Of a DNA stretch of 26,878 nt, positions 7,773 to 15,144 are shown piece after piece (position 1 is the first letter of the stretch; the number at the start of each line of letters is the position of its first letter). The stretch comes from an uncultured Prevotellaceae bacterium (GTDB taxonomy: Bacteria > Bacteroidota > Bacteroidia > Bacteroidales > Bacteroidaceae), in contig UQST01000036.1 in assembly GCA_900543815.1 (NCBI GenBank), positions 1 through 26,878 on the forward strand, given 5' to 3'. The notes beneath the pieces were generated by a model. It was given only the letters and a program-made list of their open reading frames with translations, ran no database searches and was not told the DNA's origin. Both the position numbers and the translations under genes were made by a program.

Positions 7773-7810
7773 CGAAAGTACGCTTTTTTTGTGGGATAAG
7801 CGTACTTTCG
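7773..7810. repeat. Perfect 13-bp inverted repeat between the GH50-like gene and rfbC
   Basis: CGAAAGTACGCTT (7773-7785) pairs perfectly with AAGCGTACTTTCG (7798-7810) around a 12-nt T-rich loop. Each arm contains TACTTTCG, one base from the Bacteroidetes -7 promoter consensus TAnnTTTG, in opposite orientations. The minus-strand copy (7773-7780) lies 26 bp upstream of rfbC and may be its -7 element. No T-tract follows the hairpin on the minus strand, so a simple terminator for the upstream gene is less likely. Confidence 0.7.
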
Positions 7811-7839
7811 GCGTGGTTTCTGCTTCCCAGAGGGGGACT

Positions 7840-9771
7840 TTACCATTCGTCAGGTCCGTGGTCATGACCACGTGCCCGCTCTGGTTGCCGGGAATAAGGG
7901 GGCTGTGTGCCTGCATGGATGCTGTAGAGCTGGCTTGCAGTCTCCATCATGGCACGTGTCTGCTCAGGATAAGGAACATCAGTGACATCGATGCAGCCAC
8001 AATTATAGTTCTCGCCATCAAAGCGGCCAAGCACATCCTGGTCATACCATGTGAAATAGGCTGTACCGATGAGTCCGGGATGGGCAAAGCCGTTCTCCAC
8101 ATAATAGCGATAAGCCACTCCGCGCTGGGCTTGCGAGTTGACCTGCCAGAGAGACTGTCCCTGCCCGCGGTCAACAGAGCCGAAGTGGAACTCCCCTATC
8201 ATCATGGGAAGACCGGACTGACGCATCACGCGATCGAGAAGGCGGTGCTCGGGAGAAAGCGAATAGTGGTTGAAGCTGAGTACATCAAACACCTTGCCGC
8301 AGATGCCAAGAAGAGTCTCGTTGACATCATACACGCTGGCAAAGCGATAGCCCAGGCAAAGGTGATGAGGGTCAAGCTCGAGCTGAACCTCCTTGACCGC
8401 CTCGATATAGCGGCGGAAGCAGTCATAGATGAATGCCCGACGCTGCTCCTTGTTGTCGCCATGGTCACTGAGCCACTGGCGCAAAGCACTCTTGATGCCG
8501 CGGTTCTCGCCTTGGAGTATCATCTGGCACAACCTCTGCTCCTGCCCTACCCACGATGGTTCATTGCCCATGAAGTATCCGATGAGCCAAGGATTGTCCC
8601 GGTGAGGAACGATTGTCTGCTTGAGGGATTCGCGCAGACGTTCCTTGAAATTATCTCCATACACGTCACCCAGTCCCATGAGTCTGCTGTCGGCTCCCGC
8701 AGGATAGAATGTGCAGGTGATGGCCTTGCGTCTCTGCTGCTCAAGCTTCTTGTCTGACCAGTTGCCTATAGTATTCACACCCCATTTGTCCATACGCTTG
8801 AAGGCCAGTTCGGAAGCCTTCTGCTCGGCATCCTCACCAAACCTGCGTTCGCGGTTCCATAGCGCATAACGGGCTGTGGTGGTACCGTTGCGACCCTTTT
8901 GCAAGAAGCGTGAGGGCGGCAACTGACCTATCATCCCTTCTCTCTTCTCCACATCGCGAACGTCTCCTCCGCCCAGTGTGTAGATGCAGTCAACACCCAC
9001 CGAGAGGAAAAGATAGCCGTCGGGATCAACAAACCACCAGCGACCATCGACCTGTGCTGTACGGAAGTAGCCCGTCCCCTGGTCATAGCGGTGGGCCAGA
9101 TAGCCGCCATAGCGCGAGTAGCCATAGAGTTGCTCAGTGGAGACAGCCTCATCCTCCTCGGCCTGCCACACCTTGCGAAGCTGTTTGAGGCTGGTCAATT
9201 TGCCTGGCCATTTAACCAAATTGGACTGTCCGAACTCATCCACAGCGGGACGCTTGCCCAAGTATGTGTCGCCGGGGTCATCCACGCTGAGCGTCACATT
9301 GCGTATCTCTATCTGCTGATTGCCTATGGGAGCTCTCATGCGCACTCCTATGGAATCGACCTGAGTCATCGGGCCGATGTTTCCACCCAGATTGATCCAT
9401 CCGGTGAAGCGGGGCTTGTTGTAGGTGGCAGCCATATCGATGGCCGAAGCAGGCGGCTGGGTATAATAGATAAGGGGAATGGCCAGACGGTTCCACTGGC
9501 CTGGCACGTAGGAATGAATGCGCACCTCGTCATAACCATGTGAGGTGGTGAAGCCGAGGAAGAAACGCTGGGAGGTGGAGACACGAAACTCCACCACCAC
9601 ATAGTTATAGCCGTTCCAGTCGTTGGGAAGTTGTGGATTGACATCGCGAAGGGCAATCTTGGAGCCCGACATCTCTCTGCTCGAATCAAACTTGATGACA
9701 TGCTTGCCAGCCGAAGCGGTCAGACCAACGGCGGTCAGAACCGAGGCAAGCAGGAGGGATGAATGTCTCAT
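7840..9771 (-). CDS. Secreted GH50-like glycoside hydrolase (beta-agarase family fold)
   Basis: A 643-aa protein with a signal peptide (about 1-21, MRHSSLLLASVLTAVGLTASA). Residues about 22-170 form a beta-rich, carbohydrate-binding-like domain, and about 225-620 form a clan GH-A (beta/alpha)8 barrel. Segments reminiscent of GH50 enzymes: FGEDAEQKA and MDKWGVNTIGNWSD (327-340), NPWLIGYFMGNEPSW with probable acid/base Glu404, LCLGYRFAS (471-479), LSFNHYS, PMMIGEFHFGSVDRG with probable nucleophile Glu527, and FTWYDQDVLGRFDGENYNCG. Known GH50 enzymes cleave beta-linked galactans such as agarose; the substrate here is unknown. There is no SusC/SusD pair or sulfatase nearby. Its start is 45 bp after the decarboxylase terminator. 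Confidence 0.72.
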   Translation of the reverse strand: MRHSSLLLASVLTAVGLTASAGKHVIKFDSSREMSGSKIALRDVNPQLPNDWNGYNYVVVEFRVSTSQRFFLGFTTSHGYDEVRIHSYVPGQWNRLAIPLIYYTQPPASAIDMAATYNKPRFTGWINLGGNIGPMTQVDSIGVRMRAPIGNQQIEIRNVTLSVDDPGDTYLGKRPAVDEFGQSNLVKWPGKLTSLKQLRKVWQAEEDEAVSTEQLYGYSRYGGYLAHRYDQGTGYFRTAQVDGRWWFVDPDGYLFLSVGVDCIYTLGGGDVRDVEKREGMIGQLPPSRFLQKGRNGTTTARYALWNRERRFGEDAEQKASELAFKRMDKWGVNTIGNWSDKKLEQQRRKAITCTFYPAGADSRLMGLGDVYGDNFKERLRESLKQTIVPHRDNPWLIGYFMGNEPSWVGQEQRLCQMILQGENRGIKSALRQWLSDHGDNKEQRRAFIYDCFRRYIEAVKEVQLELDPHHLCLGYRFASVYDVNETLLGICGKVFDVLSFNHYSLSPEHRLLDRVMRQSGLPMMIGEFHFGSVDRGQGQSLWQVNSQAQRGVAYRYYVENGFAHPGLIGTAYFTWYDQDVLGRFDGENYNCGCIDVTDVPYPEQTRAMMETASQLYSIHAGTQPPYSRQPERARGHDHGPDEW

Positions 9772-9816
9772 GATAATGGGTACGTTATGAGTTTGTCTTT
9801 AGGGAAAAAAAGAAAA

Positions 9817-9846
9817 AGCCGGCGGACGCAGTTCAGTCCGCCGGCT
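9817..9846 (-). terminator. Intrinsic terminator of the oad operon
   Basis: A perfect 11-bp stem (AGCCGGCGGAC at 9817-9827 with GTCCGCCGGCT at 9836-9846) has an 8-nt loop. On the minus strand it is followed by a T-rich run (TTTTTCTTTTTTT). It lies 8 bp after the stop of the beta subunit. Confidence 0.93.
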
Positions 9847-9854
9847 CATATGGT

Positions 9855-11099
9855 TTAGCCCAGATAGCTGATGAGCACACCTGCGGCAACGGCCGAACCG
9901 ATAACGCCAGAGATGTTGGAGCTCATGCAGTAGTTGAGCACGTGGTTCTTGGGATCGTACTTGGTGCTGATTCCGTTGCAGACACGGCTGGCCATGGGCA
10001 CAGCACTCAGACCAGTGGCACCGATAAGGGGATTGACCTTCTTCTTGGCAAAGAGGTTCCAAATCTTAGCCATGCAGATACCCGAAGCGATACTGAGGGC
10101 AAAGGCACAGAAGCCGCCTGCCACGATACCCAAAGTCTGCACATTGATGAAGGCATCCACGGTCATAGTGGCACCCACACAGAGTCCCAGAAAGATGGTG
10201 GCTGCATTCATGATGCCGTTGGATGCTGCATCGAAGAGGCGAGAGGTGTCGTTACCAATCTCCTTGAGCAGGTTACCGAACATGAGCATACCCACCAGAG
10301 AAACAGCTGTAGGCACGAAGATAGCCACGATGGTGGTAACTGCGATGGGGAAGATAATCTTCAGCACACGCATGTTCTTGATCTTGGTGGCATCGGGATA
10401 GAGCTTATCCTGTTCCTTCATGTTGATCATCAACTCCTTCTTGGTGCACAGGCACTTCACCACCAGGGGGATAATCACAGGCACAAGAGCCATGTAACTG
10501 TAAGCCGCAATGGCGATGGGACCCAACAGATGGGGAGCCAGCTTGATAGTGGTAAAGATAGCCGTAGGACCGTCAGCACCACCAATAATGCCCAGCGAAC
10601 CAGCCTCCTGAGGAGTGAAACCTACTGCCAGAGCCACCAGCAACACAGAGAAGATACCCATCTGGGCAGCTGCACCAAAGATGGCAAGCTTGAGGTTGCG
10701 CAGCATAGGACCGAAGTCGGTGAGCGCTCCCACACCCATGAAGATGATGGGAGGCAGCAGACCGCTCTTGATGAGCGCATAATAGAGGTAGTTCATCAAG
10801 CCCAAATCATGAGCTATCTGGTGCAGGGGCATCTCGTAGATGTTCTTCATCACACCGTTCACCTCTACCATTCCTTCACTGTTGGCCTGTGTGACACCCA
10901 TTTCACCGCCGGGAAAGTTGGCAATGAGCACACCAAAGGCGATGGGCACGAGCAGCAGAGGCTCGTACTTCTTCACAATGCCCAGATAGAGCAAGGTGAA
11001 TGCGAGAAGATACATGACGAGGAAGAGGGGGTTCTCCGCAATGTTGGAGAACGCCGTCATGTCATATACCTTGTCTAAAGCTTCAAATATCTTATCCAT
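9855..11099 (-). CDS. oadB: Na+-translocating decarboxylase beta subunit (OadB/MmdB/GcdB family)
   Basis: This 414-aa integral membrane subunit couples decarboxylation of the carboxybiotin carried by the alpha subunit to Na+ export. Many hydrophobic segments span the protein. Family hallmarks are PPIIFMGVGALTDFGPML (116-133) and GGADGPTAIFT (173-183), where Asp176 corresponds to the essential Na+-site aspartate, plus the conserved C-terminal end VLNYCMSSNISGVIGSA. Length agrees with the family (about 400-435). It starts 7 bp after the alpha-subunit stop, so the two are surely co-transcribed and probably translationally coupled, and a strong terminator follows. Whether the complex acts on oxaloacetate, methylmalonyl-CoA or glutaconyl-CoA depends on the alpha subunit. 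Confidence 0.95.
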   Translation of the reverse strand: MDKIFEALDKVYDMTAFSNIAENPLFLVMYLLAFTLLYLGIVKKYEPLLLVPIAFGVLIANFPGGEMGVTQANSEGMVEVNGVMKNIYEMPLHQIAHDLGLMNYLYYALIKSGLLPPIIFMGVGALTDFGPMLRNLKLAIFGAAAQMGIFSVLLVALAVGFTPQEAGSLGIIGGADGPTAIFTTIKLAPHLLGPIAIAAYSYMALVPVIIPLVVKCLCTKKELMINMKEQDKLYPDATKIKNMRVLKIIFPIAVTTIVAIFVPTAVSLVGMLMFGNLLKEIGNDTSRLFDAASNGIMNAATIFLGLCVGATMTVDAFINVQTLGIVAGGFCAFALSIASGICMAKIWNLFAKKKVNPLIGATGLSAVPMASRVCNGISTKYDPKNHVLNYCMSSNISGVIGSAVAAGVLISYLG

Positions 11100-11106
11100 C
11101 GTGAGT

Positions 11107-12954
11107 TTACTTCCTTGCTATTTTAATGATGGGATCGTCCTCTTCCACAGTCTCTCCGCTGTTGACCAGAATGGCGGTCAGCACTCCGTCGAAGTCGGCA
11201 CGGATGGCATTGTAGGTCTTCATAGCCTCGATGTAACCGATTACATCACCAGCCTTCACCTCTTCTCCAATCTGCTTGGGAGTCTCCTGTGAGTCCTTCA
11301 CACGGTAGAACTTGCCCTCCAGAGGAGCCAGTATGTCCTCACCCTCACCGGCAGCTACAGGGGCAGCCGATGCAGTGGAAGCTGTGGTGGCAGCAGGTGC
11401 CTCATTGCCATAAGCGATGTTCACCTCGTAGGTCTGTCCGTTTACGCTCACCTTGATGCTCTTAGGCAACTCGGCAGCACCGGCGCCATTTGCCTTTGCC
11501 TTGCGCTCAGCCAAGTCAGCCTCGAAGTCTGCCTTTGCCTTGCCACTCTTGTAAGCCTCGTACTGAGATGGGTGCATGCTGTACTCGAAGAGTTCCTCGT
11601 CGTCCTCGCCAAGTTCCCAACCCTTCTCCTGCATCTTCTGACGATAGGTATCCAGGTCATCGGGATAGTAAGACTGAGGATCCTCTGTCTCAAACACACG
11701 TCCCTGCTCCTTGGCCATTTCTACCAGTTCGGGAGCCACCTCACCAGGCAGGCGTCCGCTCTTGCCCAGTATCATATCCCAGATATTGTCGGCTATCATG
11801 CTCCAGCGAGCCTTGCCCTTCTCCATCTGGATAACGTTCATCAGAGCGAGGTTCTTCACATACTGGCTGAAAGGAGTCACCAGACAGGGGTAACCCACCT
11901 TGGGCCAAACGTAAGCCACCTCGTCAAAGAGCTTCACCAGAAGCTGGTCGGTGGTCAGTTCGGGCTGGCCGTTCTTCACCTTCCACTTGTTCAGGCTCTT
12001 CAGGTTATCCTCGAGGTCAGTCATCAGTGAACCCATCATACCGCCAGGCAGACCGGGCTTCACCAGCAGAGAGTTGTTGATATGATTGAGTTTGGGAATA
12101 TAATAACCCAGGAAGTCATCATACATCTCCTGGATGAGTGTACGTGTCTCCATGTATGCCTCCATATTGATTTCCTTCACCTGGAAACCGGCATCCTTCA
12201 GCATCTCCTGTACGGCGATGATGTCGGCATGGCCTGTTCCCCAAGCCAGAGGAGACATAGAGGTGTCGATATAGTCGCAGCCAGCCTTTGCCACCTCAAG
12301 GATTGAGGCCATGCAGAAACCAGGACCGGCGTGGCTGTGATACTGGATGACAATATCCTTCTTATAAGCCTTGATGCCCTCTACAATCTTGCCCAGTGAT
12401 ACAGGACGGCCAATGCCAGCCATATCCTTGAGGCAAATCTCGTCGGCACCAGCCTCGATGAATGTCTTGGCCAGGTTCACGTAGTACTCCACAGTGTGTA
12501 TTGGGCTGTGGGTGATGCACAGCGAAGCCTGGGCTATCATGCCGGCCTCCTTGGCATACTGGATAGAGGGGATTACGTTTCTGGGGTCGTTGAGTCCGCA
12601 GAAGATGCGGGTGATGTCGGTACCCTGAGCCTTTTTCACCTTATAGAAGAGTTTGCGAAGGTCCTTGGGACATGGGCTCATACGAAGTCCGTTGAGCGCG
12701 CGGTCCAGCATGTGTGTCTGTATTCCAGCCTCATGGAAAGGCTTTGTCCACTGACGAACACTCTTGTTGGGGTTCTCTCCATACAGCAGGTTCACCTGCT
12801 CGAAGCCGCCACCGTTTGTCTCCACACGGTCAAAGCAACCCATCTTGATAATGGCAGGAGCCACCTTCACCAACTGGTCCACGCGCGGCTGGTACTTGCC
12901 TGCACTCTGCCACATGTCGCGGAAAACCAAGCTAAACTTTACTTCTCTTTTCAT
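11107..12954 (-). CDS. oadA: Decarboxylase alpha subunit: carboxyltransferase fused to biotin carrier (OadA-like)
   Basis: This 615-aa protein transfers CO2 from a carboxylated substrate to its own biotin. Domains in order: HMGL-like carboxyltransferase barrel (about 1-280; RDMWQS at 12-17, active-site Lys176 in CLKDMAG, metal ligands His206 and His208 in HSHAG), the PYC_OADA conserved carboxylase domain (about 290-500), an Ala-rich linker (about 525-545), and a biotinyl domain with EAMK at 576-579 (biotin on Lys579). The substrate is most likely oxaloacetate, by similarity to OadA/pyruvate carboxylase subunit B. The usual RDGHQS/RDAHQS motif is RDMWQS here. The beta subunit follows at 7 bp; the gamma-like subunit lies 220 bp upstream. 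Confidence 0.93.
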   Translation of the reverse strand: MKREVKFSLVFRDMWQSAGKYQPRVDQLVKVAPAIIKMGCFDRVETNGGGFEQVNLLYGENPNKSVRQWTKPFHEAGIQTHMLDRALNGLRMSPCPKDLRKLFYKVKKAQGTDITRIFCGLNDPRNVIPSIQYAKEAGMIAQASLCITHSPIHTVEYYVNLAKTFIEAGADEICLKDMAGIGRPVSLGKIVEGIKAYKKDIVIQYHSHAGPGFCMASILEVAKAGCDYIDTSMSPLAWGTGHADIIAVQEMLKDAGFQVKEINMEAYMETRTLIQEMYDDFLGYYIPKLNHINNSLLVKPGLPGGMMGSLMTDLEDNLKSLNKWKVKNGQPELTTDQLLVKLFDEVAYVWPKVGYPCLVTPFSQYVKNLALMNVIQMEKGKARWSMIADNIWDMILGKSGRLPGEVAPELVEMAKEQGRVFETEDPQSYYPDDLDTYRQKMQEKGWELGEDDEELFEYSMHPSQYEAYKSGKAKADFEADLAERKAKANGAGAAELPKSIKVSVNGQTYEVNIAYGNEAPAATTASTASAAPVAAGEGEDILAPLEGKFYRVKDSQETPKQIGEEVKAGDVIGYIEAMKTYNAIRADFDGVLTAILVNSGETVEEDDPIIKIARK

Positions 12955-13174
12955 TTGCGATATCTTGTTACTTTCTTTCCTTAATATTACTTGAGGCTTC
13001 CCTGTTATGTCCGTTTGCCCGCGCTGTGCTCTGACTGTTTCGTCAGACGCGGCTCAACTGACTGTCAAAAGGGAATCTGTTATTCTGTTTATCTGTATGC
13101 CGGTGCCATTGCACGGTTTGGGACCGAGGAGAGCAAACCGTTTCGGCTTGATACACAACGGCCCGGCATGGCCA
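12955..13174 (-). other. 220-bp oadG-oadA gap with a hairpin
   Basis: Unlike the 7-bp gap to oadB, oadA has a long leader. It contains an 8-bp inverted repeat, ACGGTTTG (13113-13120) with CAAACCGT (13134-13141), but no T-tract and no TAnnTTTG promoter match on the minus strand. No hidden gene is evident. The hairpin may be an mRNA-processing or attenuating structure that balances the subunits. Confidence 0.45.
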
Positions 13175-13432
13175 TCAGATTTTCTTTGCAGAAGCCACCT
13201 TGCCCTTTCCGCCTGTAATCTGACTCACCACTTCCTGAAGGATTGCCATTGTGCCGCCATCGATTGTGCTGGCTGGCTTTGCACTCTTCTTAGCAGGAAC
13301 AACTTCTTCGGGAGCCACCTTGTTGACCACAGCAATAAGCAGTTTTCCGCCCCATATAACGATGAGCAGAATGACGAACACGGTGAGCATGCCCACAATC
13401 ATAAGTTCCAATCCGATACCTAAGTTTCCCAT
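13175..13432 (-). CDS. oadG: OadG-like small membrane (gamma) subunit of the Na+ decarboxylase
   Basis: An 85-aa protein from the ATG at 13432 (MGNLGIGLELMIVGM). It has one N-terminal transmembrane helix (about 5-27, LMIVGMLTVFVILLIVIWGG), then a charged Lys/Pro/Ala linker and a short tail, the layout of OadG-family subunits that anchor and assemble the alpha-beta complex. Two longer starts exist (ATG at 13459, GTG at 13513). The shorter one is preferred because OadG proteins begin almost directly with the membrane helix, and because a TAATTTTG promoter element at 13462-13469 would place transcription initiation at about 13455, after the 13459 ATG. The assignment rests on topology and on neighbouring alpha and beta genes rather than strong sequence motifs. 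Confidence 0.8.
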   Translation of the reverse strand: MGNLGIGLELMIVGMLTVFVILLIVIWGGKLLIAVVNKVAPEEVVPAKKSAKPASTIDGGTMAILQEVVSQITGGKGKVASAKKI

Positions 13433-13461
13433 TTTCTGACTAACTAAATACAAATTCATCG

Positions 13462-13469
13462 CAAAATTA
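13462..13469 (-). promoter_or_regulatory. Candidate -7 promoter element for oadG
   Basis: CAAAATTA on the plus strand reads TAATTTTG on the minus strand, a full match to TAnnTTTG. It lies in the 77-bp gap between the folB stop and the chosen oadG start. No clear TTTG -33 box is seen at the expected distance, so confidence is moderate. Confidence 0.5.
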
Positions 13470-13509
13470 CGCAATTTTATTCTTTTTGCGCAGTTTTGCG
13501 ATGACAATA

Positions 13510-13872
13510 TCACCTTACGTGCACTATTTTGACTCCAACGCCCTCAGTTTGCACTCCCATGGGCGGGTTTTCCTTTTCCAATTCGAGCTCTACCCTGGAT
13601 ATGATGGGGAAGTCGCGGAGCACGCTGGAAGCCATCCGCATGGCCGCATGTTCGAGTAGGGCTGAGGGCTTTGCCATCTCCCGCTCCAGCACTTCCACAA
13701 GTTTGCTGTAATCCACGGTACCCTCCAGACGGTCGTGCAGCAGTGCCTCATCGCTCACATCGGCAGCAGCGGTGAGGGTCACATAGAAGTTGGCACCCAC
13801 CTCCCTCTCCTGGGGGAGCACTCCGTGACGGCCATAGAGGCGCAGTCGCTTGATGAAGATATCCACATTCAT
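13510..13872 (-). CDS. folB: Dihydroneopterin aldolase
   Basis: A 120-aa cytoplasmic enzyme of folate synthesis that cleaves 7,8-dihydroneopterin to 6-hydroxymethyl-dihydropterin and glycolaldehyde. Signatures: LYGRHGVLPQEREVG (12-26) with Glu22, GTVDYSKL (51-58), LLEHAAMRMA (72-81), and VELEKENPP with catalytic Lys100. Glu22 and Lys100 match the positions known in other FolB proteins, supporting the ATG at 13872. A GTG at 13884, overlapping the upstream stop as GTGA, would add four residues and cannot be excluded. It immediately follows the nitroreductase fusion and precedes oadG. No other folate gene is in the window. Confidence 0.93.
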   Translation of the reverse strand: MNVDIFIKRLRLYGRHGVLPQEREVGANFYVTLTAAADVSDEALLHDRLEGTVDYSKLVEVLEREMAKPSALLEHAAMRMASSVLRDFPIISRVELELEKENPPMGVQTEGVGVKIVHVR

Positions 13873-13880
13873 ACGCCTGC

Positions 13881-15119
13881 TCACTCCTCTGTCACGTCTT
13901 CGTTCTGCAGCGATTCGGGCAGATACTTCTTGAGTGCCCTGGCCACTCCTGTCTTCCAGGAATTGATATTATCGCTCTCGAGTTGGAGCGAGGTGACGAG
14001 TTTGATGACGTGGTCAATGGGCATGCGATAACGCAGAACACCGCTGATGAGCTTGGCATAATCCCAATACTCGGGGTTGAACTTCTCACTGAGACCCTCG
14101 ATAGTGGTCTTGTAGCCACGTTTGTTCTCGAACTGGAAGTCGTAGCGTTTCTGTCCGTCGCGATCCACATGCTTGATGATGCGGCCGTGTGTCACGCTCT
14201 TGGGCAGTGCGATGCCTTCTTCATCGTCCATCAGACCGGTGAATATCTCATAGGGATGTCCGTTGAGCAGTCCCACGAAAGCCACCCACTTCTCCTTCTT
14301 GTTCTGGAAACGCACCACATCGCATTCCAGTGTCTCGGGTCTGGTTTCCACCACCTCGAGAGGAGCCACACTGGGTTCCTGCTTCAGAAAACCTTGTTTG
14401 CGAAGTGCCGCAAGCATTCCATGCGACATGGCCTCATTGTCCTTGCGGGTATAGCGGACGTCTGTAAAAACCTGCGCAAGCGTCTCCTTGCCATTTTCCT
14501 CCACAAAGCCCTGATTGGCGGGCAATGCTTCCTTGGCTGAATAGAAGCGGTCGATGCGCTCGGGGGTATAGGCCTGATAGCTCTCCTGATGTACAAAGGA
14601 GTCAAGGGGAAGACGGTCCTGCTGCTCGGGGTTCTCGTCGGGCCAGCCCACGGTGAGTGTTGCCACGGGGAAGGTGAGTGCAGGCAGATGCAACTGCTCG
14701 GCTATCTGTGCAGGCATATAGAGCGTGGTACCCAGGTAGCAGATGCCCAGCCCCTGCTCTTCAGCCAGATTGCAGAAGGTCTGTGTATAGAGCAAGGCAT
14801 CGGTGGCAGCATTCATGAAGCTGAGCATATTGTCGTATCCTGGCACCGCCTGACGACATTCACACCAGTCGCTCACTCGCCTGAAATCGGCACAGATGGT
14901 CAGCACCACGGGAGCCTGTGTCACCATGGGCTGGTTGAAATGGAAGGGTGCCAATGCCTGCTTGGCCTCCTGCGAACGTGTGACCACCACGCTGTAGAGT
15001 TGCAGGTTGCCCATTGTCTGGGTGTGGGAAGCCTCCTCCAATAAGCGGTTCAGCAGCTCATCAGAGATGGGCTGCTGCGTATATTTCCGTATGGTCTTGC
15101 GAGTGCTGATGTTCATCAT
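13881..15119 (-). CDS. Nitroreductase fused to a class II ribonucleotide reductase C-terminal (TSCPD-like) domain
   Basis: A 412-aa protein with two unrelated parts. Residues 1-245 read as a complete NfsA/Frp-type flavin nitroreductase (STRKTIRKYTQQPISDELL near the start, YDNMLSFMNAATDALLYTQTFCNLAEEQGLGICYLGT read in parts at 95-131, then TLAQVFTDVRYTRKDNE). After a linker (about 246-262), residues 263-402 closely resemble the C-terminal segment of Bacteroidetes adenosylcobalamin-dependent RNR (NrdJ): FQNKKEKWVAFVGL, PYEIFTGLMDDEEGIALPKS, RYDFQFENKRGYKTTIEGLS, YAKLISGVLRYRMPIDHV, INSWKTGVARALKKY. The Cys-rich zinc tail that I recall ending NrdJ is absent, as are its catalytic barrel and Cys triad. 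So it is not an RNR. The joint is in frame and without stop codons. It lies 25 bp after dnaA. Confidence 0.8.
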   Translation of the reverse strand: MMNISTRKTIRKYTQQPISDELLNRLLEEASHTQTMGNLQLYSVVVTRSQEAKQALAPFHFNQPMVTQAPVVLTICADFRRVSDWCECRQAVPGYDNMLSFMNAATDALLYTQTFCNLAEEQGLGICYLGTTLYMPAQIAEQLHLPALTFPVATLTVGWPDENPEQQDRLPLDSFVHQESYQAYTPERIDRFYSAKEALPANQGFVEENGKETLAQVFTDVRYTRKDNEAMSHGMLAALRKQGFLKQEPSVAPLEVVETRPETLECDVVRFQNKKEKWVAFVGLLNGHPYEIFTGLMDDEEGIALPKSVTHGRIIKHVDRDGQKRYDFQFENKRGYKTTIEGLSEKFNPEYWDYAKLISGVLRYRMPIDHVIKLVTSLQLESDNINSWKTGVARALKKYLPESLQNEDVTEE

Positions 15120-15144
15120 ACGTTATATTATTATGGTATAAAAG

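Noticed and set aside
13433..13513. Longer starts for oadG (ATG 13459, GTG 13513)
   Set aside because: The extra residues precede the normal OadG start and would lie at or upstream of the predicted transcription start.
13881..15119. Reading the nitroreductase fusion as a ribonucleotide reductase gene
   Set aside because: The catalytic barrel, active-site cysteines and B12-binding region of NrdJ are absent; only the tail domain is present.
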